A stretch of DNA of 64,000 bases from Lachnospiraceae bacterium FE2018 (GCA_000702845.1 JNKK01000002.1:62001-126000); one strand, 5' to 3'. Positions 52,322-61,718 are shown, counted from the stretch's first letter. Numbers and translations are program-made. The notes: generated from the letters alone by a model not told the origin.

Positions 52322-53614
52322 ATGGACAAGTATGTCATCAAAGGGGGCAATCCTCTCGTTGGTGAAGTGGAAATTGGGGGAGCCAAGAACGCCGCGCTTG
52401 CAATTCTGACAGCTGCCATTATGACAGATGAACCTGTCACAGTGGATAATATTCCGGATGTCAGTGATATCAATGTGCTGCTTGAGGCAATTTCCGTCAT
52501 CGGCGCAACAGTAGAGCGTCTTGACCGCCACACGGCCCGCATCAATGGGGTAACGATCGGGTCTGTCAGCGTGGATTACGCCTATATTAAGAAAATTCGT
52601 GCATCTTATTATCTGCTCGGCGCACTGCTTGGCAAGTACAAGCGCGCAGAAGTACCGCTCCCGGGCGGCTGCAATATCGGCAGCAGACCGATTGACCAGC
52701 ACCTGAAAGGATTCCGGGCGCTCGGTGCGAAGGTTGAGATTAAGAACGGTAATATTATAACTTCCGCCGAACGGCTTCACGGAGCCCATATCTTCATGGA
52801 TATGGTTTCTGTTGGTGCGACCATTAATATCATGATGGCTGCGGCTCTGGCAGAGGGCAATACAATTATTGAAAATGCAGCGAGAGAGCCGCACGTGGTA
52901 GACGTTGCGAACTTCCTGAACTGCATGGGTGCCAACATCAAAGGTGCGGGCACGGATGTTGTCCGGATCAGGGGCGTTCAGCAGCTGCACAGAACTTCCT
53001 ATACAATTGTCCCGGATATGATTGAAGCAGGCACCTATATGTTCGCTGCCGCAGCGACAAAGGGTGATGTGCTGATCAAGGATATCATCCCGAAACATCT
53101 TGAGGCGATGACGGCGAAGCTTCAGGAGATCGGATGCGAAGTGGAAGAATTTGATGACGCAGTTCGCGTCTGCGCAAAGACCCGTCTTGGCAAGACACAG
53201 GTCAAGACACTGCCGTATCCAGGCTTCCCGACAGATATGCAGCCGCAGATGGGCGTCGTTCTTTCACTTGCAAACGGCACAAGTATTGTGACAGAGAGCA
53301 TCTTTGAGAACCGCTTTAAATATGCGGATGAACTGATGCGCATGGGCGCTAATGTCAAGATCGAAGGCAATACGGCGATTATCGACGGTGTTCCGGAACT
53401 GACCGGCGCACGCATCAGCGCACCGGATCTGAGAGCCGGCGCGGCGCTTGTTATTGCAGGTCTCGCAGCTGAAGGTGTGACCGTCGTTGATGATATCGTG
53501 TATATCCAGCGCGGCTATGAGAATTTTGCCGGAAAGCTGCGCAGTCTCGGTGCTGAAATCGAACAGGTACGCGAGGAACGTGAGATTATGAAATTCCGTC
53601 TGCGCGTCGGCTGA
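52322..53614 (+). CDS. murA: UDP-N-acetylglucosamine 1-carboxyvinyltransferase
   Basis: First committed step of peptidoglycan synthesis: adds enolpyruvate to UDP-GlcNAc. 430 residues; CGAGGTGGAG precedes the ATG. The N-terminal KGGNPLVGEVEIGGAKNAAL holds the catalytic Lys, and VPLPGGCNIGSRPIDQHL the active-site Cys117, the residue alkylated by fosfomycin. GFPTDMQPQM and the DLRAGAALVIAGL block are also typical. Firmicutes commonly have two MurA paralogues; only one is in the window. Confidence 0.97.
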   Translation: MDKYVIKGGNPLVGEVEIGGAKNAALAILTAAIMTDEPVTVDNIPDVSDINVLLEAISVIGATVERLDRHTARINGVTIGSVSVDYAYIKKIRASYYLLGALLGKYKRAEVPLPGGCNIGSRPIDQHLKGFRALGAKVEIKNGNIITSAERLHGAHIFMDMVSVGATINIMMAAALAEGNTIIENAAREPHVVDVANFLNCMGANIKGAGTDVVRIRGVQQLHRTSYTIVPDMIEAGTYMFAAAATKGDVLIKDIIPKHLEAMTAKLQEIGCEVEEFDDAVRVCAKTRLGKTQVKTLPYPGFPTDMQPQMGVVLSLANGTSIVTESIFENRFKYADELMRMGANVKIEGNTAIIDGVPELTGARISAPDLRAGAALVIAGLAAEGVTVVDDIVYIQRGYENFAGKLRSLGAEIEQVREEREIMKFRLRVG

Positions 53615-53683
53615 CTTCAACGTTTTGGCATGCCGGAAAGAAGCCCCGTGACTTACAGGGCGGAGCGTTATTATTAGAGAGAA

Positions 53684-53732
53684 GAATTCGTGGGACAATT
53701 TTATAAATGTGTCCCACGAATTTTGTTTTTTT
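53684..53732 (+). terminator. Intrinsic terminator after murA
   Basis: GAATTCGTGGGACA (53684-53697) pairs with TGTCCCACGAATT (53710-53722), followed by a T-rich run that abuts the metK -35 box at 53734. Confidence 0.88.
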
Positions 53733-53733
53733 C

Positions 53734-53762
53734 TTGACGATTATTTGGAAACGCGCTATTGT
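53734..53762 (+). promoter_or_regulatory. Promoter of metK
   Basis: TTGACG (53734-53739), 17 bp, TATTGT (53757-53762). Confidence 0.75.
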
Positions 53763-53832
53763 ATGTATGTTATTGAGCCCGGACTGCAGAGAATGTGTTT
53801 CTGTAAAGGACCGGAACCAAACAGAATAGAAA

Positions 53833-53990
53833 CTCTTATTCAGAGTGGTGGAGGTACAGAGGACCTGTGAAGCCACGGCAACCCCGCTGAGCGGAAGGTG
53901 CCAGCCTGAGCGAGCAATTCGAACAATAAGAGGATGATAGAAGATCCGTCTTATTTTCAGAATCAATAAGATGGTTTTTTTTATTATAAA
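53833..53990 (+). promoter_or_regulatory. SAM-I (S-box) riboswitch with terminator
   Basis: The aptamer (53833-53932) has P1 CTCTTATT/AATAAGAG, the conserved AGAGTGGTGGAGG, TGAAGCCACGGCAACC and AAGGTGCCA blocks. The expression platform is the terminator CCGTCTTATT (53946-53955) / AATAAGATGG (53965-53974) plus eight T. SAM binding should end transcription before metK, giving feedback control. Confidence 0.96.
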
Positions 53991-54047
53991 GGTATTTAAA
54001 GATACTATTTACTACTTTACAATTTTTCACAGGAGATATAAAAGCAT

Positions 54048-55235
54048 ATGGAAAAATTACTCTTCACATCCGAGTCAGTTACTGAGGGACATCCGGATAA
54101 AATCTGTGACGCCATTTCTGATGCCGTGCTCGACGCATGCATGGAACAGGATCCGATGAGCCGCGTTGCCTGCGAGACATCAACAACAACCGGTCTTGTA
54201 CTCGTTATGGGTGAAATCACAACCAAGGCGAATCTGGACATTCAGAAGATTGTCCGCGACACCGTTACGGAAATCGGCTATACACGCGGAAAATATGGAT
54301 TCGACGCGGAAAACTGCGCGGTCATCGTGGCGCTTGACAAGCAGTCGACTGACATCGCGATGGGCGTTGACAAAGCCCTTGAGGCAAAGGAATCCGAGAT
54401 GTCCGATGAAGATATCGAGGCAATCGGTGCCGGAGATCAGGGTATGATGTTCGGATATGCCTGCAATGAGACAGAAGAACTGATGCCGTATCCGATTTCT
54501 CTGGCACATAAGCTGGCAAAACGCCTGACAGAAGTCCGCAAAAACGGAACACTTCCGTATCTGCGTCCGGACGGAAAGTCCCAGGTTACAGTTGAATACG
54601 ACGCAAATGGTGTTCCGAAACGTCTGGATGCTGTCGTCATTTCAACACAGCACGGTCCGGATATCACACAGAGCCAGATCCATGAGGAGATCAAGAAGTA
54701 CGTTCTGGATCCGGTACTGCCTAAAGAGCTCCTGGATGGCGGCACCAAATTCTACATCAACCCGACCGGCCGTTTTGTGATCGGCGGACCGCACGGGGAT
54801 TCCGGTCTGACCGGCCGCAAAATCATTGTAGACACCTACGGCGGATATGCACGTCACGGCGGCGGCGCATTCTCCGGCAAGGACTGCACGAAGGTCGACC
54901 GTTCTGCAGCGTACGCGGCGCGTTATGTTGCAAAGAATATCGTTGCTGCCGGACTGGCAGATAAGTGCGAGATTCAGCTGTCCTATGCAATCGGCGTTGC
55001 ACAGCCGACATCTGTACAGGTATTTACATTTGGCACAGGTAAGCTTGATGACGAAAAGCTGACAGATATTGTCCGCGAAAACTTTGACCTGCGCCCGGCA
55101 GGCATCATCAAGATGCTTGACCTCCGCCGTCCGATCTACCGCCAGACTGCAGCTTATGGTCATTTCGGAAGAACAGACATTGATCTTCCGTGGGAGAAGC
55201 TGGATAAGGTCGAGGTTCTGAAGCAGTACTTATAA
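54048..55235 (+). CDS. metK: S-adenosylmethionine synthetase
   Basis: Makes SAM from methionine and ATP. 395 residues; AGGAGAT lies upstream of the ATG. Signatures: [21 protein letters not shown] (ATP and metal His/Asp), [33 protein letters not shown] and [19 protein letters not shown]. It is controlled by the SAM riboswitch directly upstream. The 3' untranslated region holds a complex RNA fold at 55290-55396. Confidence 0.98.
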   Translation: MEKLLFTSESVTEGHPDKICDAISDAVLDACMEQDPMSRVACETSTTTGLVLVMGEITTKANLDIQKIVRDTVTEIGYTRGKYGFDAENCAVIVALDKQSTDIAMGVDKALEAKESEMSDEDIEAIGAGDQGMMFGYACNETEELMPYPISLAHKLAKRLTEVRKNGTLPYLRPDGKSQVTVEYDANGVPKRLDAVVISTQHGPDITQSQIHEEIKKYVLDPVLPKELLDGGTKFYINPTGRFVIGGPHGDSGLTGRKIIVDTYGGYARHGGGAFSGKDCTKVDRSAAYAARYVAKNIVAAGLADKCEIQLSYAIGVAQPTSVQVFTFGTGKLDDEKLTDIVRENFDLRPAGIIKMLDLRRPIYRQTAAYGHFGRTDIDLPWEKLDKVEVLKQYL

Positions 55236-55289
55236 TATACAACTGAATCAGAAAGTTCCGTTAAAGGGGATTTGTAAGCACCGAAAAGA

Positions 55290-55396
55290 AAGAGGTTCTT
55301 AATCAATGCGAGCGAATTTGTCCAAAGGAGCCTGAAGACAGCGGCAGCTGGCTGAAGGGGACGACGACTGAGCGTGCATGATAAGAACCTCTTTTT
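55290..55396 (+). ncRNA. Structured RNA candidate in the metK 3' region
   Basis: AAGAGGTTCTTA (55290-55301) and TAAGAACCTCTT (55382-55393) pair perfectly across an 80-nt interior, followed by a T-run. Inside, ATGC/GCAT, TTGTCC/GGACGA (one G-U) and AGCC/GGCT nest with purine-rich internal loops (GAGCGAA opposite ACTGAGCG). Larger than a simple terminator. No known family recognised; no promoter of its own seen. Confidence 0.5.
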
Positions 55397-55464
55397 GCTG
55401 CAGGGGGAGCGAGTTTAGAAAGATTTCACATCACCGCGAAGAGGAGTGTGTTATACTGTAAACT

Positions 55465-56595
55465 ATGGGTGAAGAACAAGGCATGCGCCTGAAAAACCGA
55501 ATACGAATTGCATTTACTCTGGTGGTTCTGGTCCCGCTTGTGCTGACGGGCCTCATTTTTGTGCTGTTTTTGCAGCATGCGGAACCCATGTATCCCGTGG
55601 CAATGCTGCGCAGTGATATCTGGTTTACCGTCATTGTCGTGTTTGTCGGCATTCTGATTCTGACCAGTGTGATCGCAGCCGTCTGGATTTATCATCAGAT
55701 CGCTTCTCCGCTGGCAGAACTGAAGTGGGCAGCCCGCAATATCCGGGATGGCAATCTTGATTTTACCATTGATGCCATGAGCAATATCCGTGAGGTGAAT
55801 GAACTCAGTGAGGATTTCGAGGAGATGCGTCTGCGCCTGAAAGAATCTGCTGAAGAAAAGCTGGAGGGGGATAAGGAGAGCAAGGAACTGATCAGCAATA
55901 TCTCGCATGATCTGCGGACGCCGATCACGGCAATCAAGGGATATGCGCTCGGCCTGATTGACGGTGTGGCTTCTACACCGGAGAAAAGAGATCACTACAT
56001 CCATACCATATATAACAAAGCAAATGATATGGACAAACTGATTGACGAACTGACCATTTATTCCAGACTCGATACCAACCGGATTCCTTATACCTTCGCG
56101 CAGCTCAATGTATCAGACTATTTTGGGGACTGTATTGAAGATCTCCGGGTGGATCTGCAGGCACAGGATATCGGACTGGTTTATCAGAATGATGTAGCGG
56201 ATGATGTTCTGATGATCGCAGATGCCGAGCAGCTGAAGCGCGCGGTCAACAATGTGATCAGCAATGCCGTGAAATATATGGACAAACCCGCTGCAGTAAT
56301 TCAGGTGCGCCTGAAGGACGTGGGTGATTTTATCCAGGTAGAAATCGAGGACAACGGAAAAGGAATCGCCCAGCGGGATCTGGCGCGCATTTTTGACCGG
56401 TTTTACCGGACAGACGCTTCCCGCAACAGCCGCGTAGGGGGCAGCGGAATCGGATTATCGATCGTGCGGAAAATCATAGAGGATCATGAAGGAAAGGTCT
56501 GGGCAACCAGCAGAGAAGGCGCAGGGACGACCATTTATTTTGTACTGCGGAAGTATATTCCGTCGGAAGAAGTTTTCGCGCCGGAAGATGTGTGA
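55465..56595 (+). CDS. Sensor histidine kinase
   Basis: 376 residues. Two membrane helices (about 15-35 and 52-75) with a short outer loop, then a HAMP segment, then the H-box SNISHDLRTPITAIKGYALG (His148) and the ATPase domain with N-box NVISNAVKYM, G1 EIEDNGKGI, F-box IFDRFYR and G2 GGSGIGLSIV. The extracellular loop is only about 15 residues, so it likely senses membrane state or works with another protein. Start: a TATACT box at 55451-55456 would put transcription at about the ATG at 55465, so the mRNA may be leaderless; ATG 55483 is an alternative. The response regulator follows 57 bp later. Confidence 0.93.
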   Translation: MGEEQGMRLKNRIRIAFTLVVLVPLVLTGLIFVLFLQHAEPMYPVAMLRSDIWFTVIVVFVGILILTSVIAAVWIYHQIASPLAELKWAARNIRDGNLDFTIDAMSNIREVNELSEDFEEMRLRLKESAEEKLEGDKESKELISNISHDLRTPITAIKGYALGLIDGVASTPEKRDHYIHTIYNKANDMDKLIDELTIYSRLDTNRIPYTFAQLNVSDYFGDCIEDLRVDLQAQDIGLVYQNDVADDVLMIADAEQLKRAVNNVISNAVKYMDKPAAVIQVRLKDVGDFIQVEIEDNGKGIAQRDLARIFDRFYRTDASRNSRVGGSGIGLSIVRKIIEDHEGKVWATSREGAGTTIYFVLRKYIPSEEVFAPEDV

Positions 56596-56652
56596 AACGC
56601 GGCCGGAACCGGCGGTCATGGGCAGATATAGTTAAGCGGGAGGAAACTGCAG

Positions 56653-57339
56653 ATGAGTAAAATACTGATCATTGAAGACGAAGAAGCGATTGCAAATCTG
56701 GAAAAGGATTATCTGGAACTGTCGGATTTTGAAGTGGAAATTGCCGCCGACGGAACGACCGGGCTGGATCGGGCGCTGGAAGGGAATTTTGATCTGATCG
56801 TGCTGGATCTGATGCTGCCGGGCGTTGACGGATTTGCGATCTGCCAGCAGATCCGGGAGCAGCGTGATATCCCGGTGATTATTGTTTCCGCGCGAAAAGA
56901 CGATATCGATAAGATTCGTGGTCTCGGACTTGGAGCGGACGATTATATGACAAAGCCGTTTTCTCCCAGTGAAATGGTGGCGCGCGTAAAAGCGCATCTG
57001 GCGCGGTATGACCGGCTGGTCGGCATCAAGCCGGAAAATGATATCATCGAAATCCGCGGCATAAAGATTGATAAGACGGCACGCCGTGTCTGGGTCAACG
57101 GGGAGGAAAAGGCATTTACAAATAAGGAATTTGATCTTCTGACGTTCCTCGCGGAGAATCCGAATCACGTGTTTAAAAAAGAGGAATTGTTCCAGAAAAT
57201 CTGGAACATGGAGTCTTTTGGCGATATCGCGACGGTAACCGTTCATATCAAGAAGATTCGAGAGAAGATAGAGTTCAATTCTTCCAAGCCGCAGTATATC
57301 GAGACGATCTGGGGCGTGGGATACCGGTTTAAGATATGA
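56653..57339 (+). CDS. OmpR/PhoB-family response regulator
   Basis: 228 residues; GGGAGGAAA precedes the ATG. The receiver has the acidic pair Glu-Asp-Glu (8-10), phospho-acceptor Asp52 in VLDLMLPGVDG and Lys101 in MTKPFSP. The C-terminal winged helix (about 130-228) ends VTVHIKKIREKIE...TIWGVGYRFKI. Partner of the kinase upstream. Targets unknown. A terminator-like hairpin follows at 57390-57432. Confidence 0.95.
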   Translation: MSKILIIEDEEAIANLEKDYLELSDFEVEIAADGTTGLDRALEGNFDLIVLDLMLPGVDGFAICQQIREQRDIPVIIVSARKDDIDKIRGLGLGADDYMTKPFSPSEMVARVKAHLARYDRLVGIKPENDIIEIRGIKIDKTARRVWVNGEEKAFTNKEFDLLTFLAENPNHVFKKEELFQKIWNMESFGDIATVTVHIKKIREKIEFNSSKPQYIETIWGVGYRFKI

Positions 57340-57389
57340 GTGCGCGAAACACGGAGCAATCCGTATATCACGAAGCGTTTATGAGCGTG

Positions 57390-57432
57390 TTGCAAAGAGC
57401 GGCCAGGTAAAAAAACCAGGCCGCTTTCTATT
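57390..57432 (+). terminator. Hairpin after the response regulator
   Basis: GAGCGGCCAGG and CCAGGCCGCTTTC pair with an A-rich loop; the T-run is weak. Confidence 0.6.
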
Positions 57433-57449
57433 AATACAAAGTAAGAACC

Positions 57450-57478
57450 TTGTACTTTTTTCCGGCGTAGGTTATAAT
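57450..57478 (+). promoter_or_regulatory. Promoter for the secreted repeat protein
   Basis: TTGTAC (57450-57455), 17 bp, TATAAT (57473-57478). A second possible -10 (TATAGT, about 57543) lies just before the hairpin at 57556. Confidence 0.75.
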
Positions 57479-57555
57479 AATTTTTACAGTATTATTAACA
57501 AGAATGAATAGGAAAAATTCTTCTGTTATGTGATTCGCCTTATATAGTACAGACA

Positions 57556-57599
57556 GACATGCTTTACAGGGGAGAAGAACATGTAAGGTGTGTCTTTTT
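57556..57599 (+). terminator. Leader terminator before the secreted repeat protein
   Basis: GACATGCTTTAC (57556-57567) pairs over 12 positions (several G-U) with GTAAGGTGTGTC (57583-57594), then five T, only about 6 nt before the AAGGAGG ribosome site. Confidence 0.75.
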
Positions 57600-57618
57600 A
57601 TTTAAGGAGGTTATATCT

Positions 57619-59607
57619 ATGCGATCTGAAAAGCTGAAAAGGTTCTGTGCGGTGCTTCTCTCGGTGCTGATACTCTTTACGATGATGCCGTCTCTCGCAC
57701 TGGCAGATGATCCCGTTATGTATGCAATCACAGTTGATACCGGGATTTCATACGGAGGAACAGTGAACGTTCAGGCAGAGGCTGCAGAAGGAGATATTGT
57801 CACATTTACTTTGATGCCGGATGAAGGCTATACTTATAAGAAAGAAAAAGTGACTGTAACAGGGAATGATGGAGAAGTGTCTGTGACGGGCGAAGGCCCT
57901 GAATTCACATTTGAAATGCCTGCTTCTGCTGTCACGATTACGGCGGAATTTGTGCGCGAAAGTACCATTGAGGTAAAAACGGCAGAGCATGGAAATGTTC
58001 AGGCTGATAAAGAAAAAGCGTGCACGGGAGATACTGTCACATTTACTGCAGTACCTGAAGAAGGTTATGAGAGAGTAAGTGTAACTGTAAGTGGAAGTGA
58101 TGGGGAAGTATCTGTGACGGACGAAGGCTCGGATACATTCTCATTTGAGATGCCTGCTTCTGTTGTCACGATTACGGCTGCATTTACACCGATTGAGAGT
58201 GACGTTGTGGTAGAAACGGCAGAGCATGGCAGTATCGAGAGTAATAAAGAAACAGCTTGCACTGGCGATACTGTTACACTCACAGTTAAACCGGATAATT
58301 ACTATAAATTAAAGTCGCTGCATTATGTAGTGGAAGGAAAAGCTCCGGTAGAGATTACGGATCATCCTTCTGATAATACGTATACGTTTACAATGCCGGG
58401 TGCAAAGGTCACAGTTGTTCCGGAGTTTGAGGATATCATTTACACGATCAGTGCCGATCCGGATATGAAGAATGGTTCTGTCACGTTTACAGATGACAGT
58501 GGAAATCCAGTAATAGGCGCCAAGTATTTTGGCAGAGTCAACGTAAATGTCGATCCGGATTCGGGCTATCTGCTTGAAACAATCCACGCAGAAGGCGGCG
58601 GCAGACGATACGACGATATTTTCAGCGAATCCAGCGGCAGATATTATATCAGCGCAATGCCTGCTGTTGACCTGACGGTATACGCGACATTTAAAACACA
58701 TACACACGCGCTGGTGCATACTGCGGCAGCGTCGCCTTCATGCGAAACGAGCGGAAATGTCGAGTACTGGCACTGTGAGGAGTGCAGCTCATATTTTACT
58801 GATGCCGAAGCTACGAATAAGATCAGAAGAGCCGATCTTATTCTCCCTGCAATCGGACACAGCTGGGGTGCCTGGACTGTGACGAAACAGCCGACTGCAA
58901 CCAAAGCAGGCGAAAAGAAGCGCGTTTGCAAACATGACAGTTCTCATATTGAGACTGAGAAGATTCCGGCAACCGGAAAGAAGGAAACGCCGACACCCAC
59001 ACCGGAAAAAAAGAAACCGGAAAAATCCACTAAAAAAGAGGTTTTAGTTGCAAAAGCAAAGACGGGAACAAATCAGGTGACACTGTCCTGGAATAAAATC
59101 AAAGATGCGGACAGATATGTCATTATGTTCAGCAAGTGCAATGACAGCGAAAAAGACTATAAAGTAAAGAAGATTAAAACTGTAAAGGCAAATGTTCTTA
59201 AGTATACAGTTAAAAAGCTTGAAAACGGCAGATGCTATAAATACAAGATTATTGCACAGAAGAAGAAGAAAGGGAACTATAAAAATCTCGCAAAAACATT
59301 CCTGAGTCATACGATTATCGGAAACGAAAGCAGTCATGAGGCGGTGCCGAAGAGTCTGAAACTGAACAAAAAAGCAGTTACGCTCACGGCGGGCAAGACG
59401 GTTAAGCTGAAAGGAAAGATTAAACTGTATAATTCAGAGAGAGAAATCATGTCACATGCCCCGGCCCTCAGATTTGCCACCAGTGATCCGGGTGTTGCGA
59501 CTGTGAGCACGGCTGGAAAAATCACAGCAAAAAAGAAGGGGACATGTACGGTCTATGCGCAGACCATCAACGGAATCTGCCAGAAATGCAAGGTGACGGT
59601 TAATTAA
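57619..59607 (+). CDS. Secreted multidomain surface protein (InlB-B-like repeats, FN3, BIG2)
   Basis: 662 residues; the ATG at 57619 follows AAGGAGG. Signal peptide 1-30 (VLLSVLILFTMMPSLALA). Residues about 35-270 hold three to four divergent InlB B-type repeats, each with TVxTAEHG or similar, GDTVTFTxxPxEGY and SFEMPASxVTITAxF. Near 385-450 is a Cys-containing segment (SCETSGNVEYWHCEECSSYF) common in clostridial surface proteins, then a Pro/Lys linker, a fibronectin-III-like domain (VTLSWNKIKDADRYVIMFS) and a C-terminal BIG2-type domain (FATSDPGVATVSTAGKITAKKKGTCTVYAQ). No sortase motif or membrane anchor, so it is released or held by non-covalent contacts. Probably adhesion or wall scaffold. 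Controlled by a leader with a terminator. Confidence 0.9.
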   Translation: MRSEKLKRFCAVLLSVLILFTMMPSLALADDPVMYAITVDTGISYGGTVNVQAEAAEGDIVTFTLMPDEGYTYKKEKVTVTGNDGEVSVTGEGPEFTFEMPASAVTITAEFVRESTIEVKTAEHGNVQADKEKACTGDTVTFTAVPEEGYERVSVTVSGSDGEVSVTDEGSDTFSFEMPASVVTITAAFTPIESDVVVETAEHGSIESNKETACTGDTVTLTVKPDNYYKLKSLHYVVEGKAPVEITDHPSDNTYTFTMPGAKVTVVPEFEDIIYTISADPDMKNGSVTFTDDSGNPVIGAKYFGRVNVNVDPDSGYLLETIHAEGGGRRYDDIFSESSGRYYISAMPAVDLTVYATFKTHTHALVHTAAASPSCETSGNVEYWHCEECSSYFTDAEATNKIRRADLILPAIGHSWGAWTVTKQPTATKAGEKKRVCKHDSSHIETEKIPATGKKETPTPTPEKKKPEKSTKKEVLVAKAKTGTNQVTLSWNKIKDADRYVIMFSKCNDSEKDYKVKKIKTVKANVLKYTVKKLENGRCYKYKIIAQKKKKGNYKNLAKTFLSHTIIGNESSHEAVPKSLKLNKKAVTLTAGKTVKLKGKIKLYNSEREIMSHAPALRFATSDPGVATVSTAGKITAKKKGTCTVYAQTINGICQKCKVTVN

Positions 59608-59651
59608 GTTAAGTGATCCATGAACTTTTGGTGAAGTCCTGACAGACTGTA

Positions 59652-59680
59652 TTGGAATACCACGGCATGTATGATATGAT
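59652..59680 (+). promoter_or_regulatory. Promoter before the GG-motif peptide
   Basis: TTGGAA (59652-59657), 17 bp, TATGAT (59675-59680). Confidence 0.6.
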
Positions 59681-59711
59681 ATAGCCACTTTCGGAAAGGT
59701 GTGTGAATAAT

Positions 59712-59933
59712 ATGGGAAATATGTCTGAAAAAGAAATAGCTGCAAAGGGCAGGATCAAAGGAAAACTTGAAGAATTGATGCCGAAGGGCTCTGTGGTGGA
59801 TGATGCACTGCTTGATAAGGTTGCAGGCGGTCTGTCAGAGGAGGCGTTTCTCTCACAGATTTCGAATATTGAACTGATCATGGCAGATGCAAAACCCTAT
59901 CCGGGAGGACTTGGAGGAACTAAGAAAAAATAA
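59712..59933 (+). CDS. Small peptide with double-glycine-type leader
   Basis: 73 residues from the ATG at 59712 (GTG at 59703 is an alternative; GGAAAGG lies upstream). The first 38 residues form a charged helix-like leader ending LLDKVAGG (33-40), the form of bacteriocin and RiPP leaders cut by C39 peptidase transporters. The 33-residue remainder LSEEAFLSQISNIELIMADA then KPYPGGLGGTKKK has no Cys and few Ser/Thr, so it is not a classic lantibiotic core. No modifying enzyme or ABC exporter is adjacent; instead a membrane SpoIIE-type phosphatase starts 20 bp later, so both are probably cotranscribed. Function unknown: secreted signal, atypical RiPP, or a cytoplasmic partner. Confidence 0.7.
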   Translation: MGNMSEKEIAAKGRIKGKLEELMPKGSVVDDALLDKVAGGLSEEAFLSQISNIELIMADAKPYPGGLGGTKKK

Positions 59934-59953
59934 ACTGGAGTCCTTAAGAGCAG

Positions 59954-61714
59954 ATGAAACAAAGCAGTAAAAAAAATATTTCACTGAAAACAAAAGCGTT
60001 CCGTGTCATAGTGGCCGGGACGCTGTTGTTGATTTTTATGATCAGTGCGGCCAGCTTCGGGCTGTATTCTTTTGAATCACTTCGGAATTATCACGACGAG
60101 GCATCCAACCTTATGGACTACGCGATGTCCATGGAGGACATGACGTATATCGAAAAGATTTTCCGGAAAACGAAGGATATTTATTTTGCGCTGCCGGATG
60201 ACGTGCGGCGTGAACCATCCTCAGAGGAATTCATGGATGCGTTCCGTCCGCTGGTTGACGATGATTTCTATCAGGCGCGCGATATACTGGTCCGGTGCTG
60301 GGAGCAGACAGAGAACCGCAATGTATTTCTGATGTTCACAGATCCGGAACTGAGCGCCATTGTCTATGTGGTTGACGGTGATCAGATCGAATGGGCGTAC
60401 CTCCCGGGACAGTGGCTGGAATCTGATCTGAATCAGATTGAAGAGATTTCCCGGTCATCCTGGAAGCTGCGCATCACACATACAGACGAATATGGATGGG
60501 TCGGAACAGACTATCAGCCGATTACGGCGGAAGACGGCAGTCAGATCGGGTATATCGTCATCGATGTTGATATCAATGATTTCTTTAACAAGATCAGACG
60601 CTTTCTGATCATTATGATACCGGCGGCAGTCCTCATGATAGATCTGACAGCGCTGCTGGCATCCAGACTGCTGCGGAAGCACGTGATTCTTCACGTGACG
60701 GATCTGGCAGCTGCGGCGAAATCCTACACGGAACGGGACAAGCTGGAAAATCTGAATGAAACGACATCACACTTTGCGCAGCTGCAGATCAATACCCGGG
60801 ACGAACTGGAAGATCTCTGGCGGACCATGACAGACATGGAAAATGACATCAGCGATACGATGCGGCGGCTCGTAAAAGTGACAGCTGATCAGGAGCACCT
60901 TAACGCGGAGCTATCAATCGCTACCGAGATTCAGGTTGGTACACTGCCGCATACATTTCCCGCGTTTCCGGAGCGTCATGAGTTTGATATTTACGCATCT
61001 ATGGTACCGGCAAAAGAAGTCGGCGGCGACTTCTATGACTTTTTCCTGATAGATGAAGATCATCTGGCACTTGTCATTGCGGATGTGTCCGGCAAGGGAA
61101 TCTCTGCGGCGCTGTTTATGATTAATGCGAAGGCGGCCATTCAGAATCAGACACAGCAGGGAACAAGGGAGATATCGGAAATATTCGCAAATGTGAATGA
61201 ATATTTGTGTGCGCAGAATAAGGCAGAGATGTTCGTTACGGCATGGCTCGGGATTCTTGAACTTTCGACCGGGCGTGTACAATACGCAAATGCCGGACAT
61301 GAGTATCCTGCAGTCCGGAGATGCTGCGGCAGCGGTACAGAAACCGATACCGGATTATTCCGGATCGAGAAGGATGTGCACAGTATGCCGCTTGCCGCAA
61401 TGGAAGGCATGCGGTTCCGGTCGGCAGAATTCTTCCTGGATCCCGGAGATACTTTATTTGTCTATACAGACGGTGTGACGGAAGCAAACAATGCAGAAAA
61501 TGAGTTGTTTGGAACTGAACGGATGCTGCAGGCACTGAACCGGGAACCGGACGGAAGTCCGCAGCAGCTGGACGAAACTGTCAGGGAAGCCGTTGCGGCG
61601 TTTGCCTCTGGCGCGCCGCAGTTTGATGATATGACAATTCTCTGTCTGAAATACTTTGGCAGCGGAGAGAATCAGAAGAATACAGATGGGCATCTGACGG
61701 ATGCGAAAGGTTGA
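59954..61714 (+). CDS. Membrane-bound SpoIIE/RsbU-type protein phosphatase
   Basis: 586 residues. A helix at 14-36, an extracytoplasmic sensor of about 180 residues (up to VIDVDINDFFNK), a second helix at about 217-238, a HAMP-like segment, a coiled coil (about 285-320) and a PP2C-type SpoIIE domain (about 330-570): EIQVGTLPHTFP, AKEVGGDFYDFF (metal Asp), VIADVSGKGISAALFM (metal Asp/Gly), NAGHEYP, FVYTDGVTEA and PQFDDMTILCL. Such proteins dephosphorylate anti-anti-sigma factors or similar phosphoproteins in response to outside signals. No sigma/anti-sigma genes are nearby. The start is weak, AGAGCAG only. It follows the GG-motif peptide by 20 bp. Confidence 0.93.
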   Translation: MKQSSKKNISLKTKAFRVIVAGTLLLIFMISAASFGLYSFESLRNYHDEASNLMDYAMSMEDMTYIEKIFRKTKDIYFALPDDVRREPSSEEFMDAFRPLVDDDFYQARDILVRCWEQTENRNVFLMFTDPELSAIVYVVDGDQIEWAYLPGQWLESDLNQIEEISRSSWKLRITHTDEYGWVGTDYQPITAEDGSQIGYIVIDVDINDFFNKIRRFLIIMIPAAVLMIDLTALLASRLLRKHVILHVTDLAAAAKSYTERDKLENLNETTSHFAQLQINTRDELEDLWRTMTDMENDISDTMRRLVKVTADQEHLNAELSIATEIQVGTLPHTFPAFPERHEFDIYASMVPAKEVGGDFYDFFLIDEDHLALVIADVSGKGISAALFMINAKAAIQNQTQQGTREISEIFANVNEYLCAQNKAEMFVTAWLGILELSTGRVQYANAGHEYPAVRRCCGSGTETDTGLFRIEKDVHSMPLAAMEGMRFRSAEFFLDPGDTLFVYTDGVTEANNAENELFGTERMLQALNREPDGSPQQLDETVREAVAAFASGAPQFDDMTILCLKYFGSGENQKNTDGHLTDAKG

Positions 61715-61718
61715 AAAC

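Noticed and set aside
55290-55396. 6S RNA, SRP RNA or guanidine riboswitch identity for the metK 3' structure
   Set aside because: Length and conserved motifs of those families do not match.
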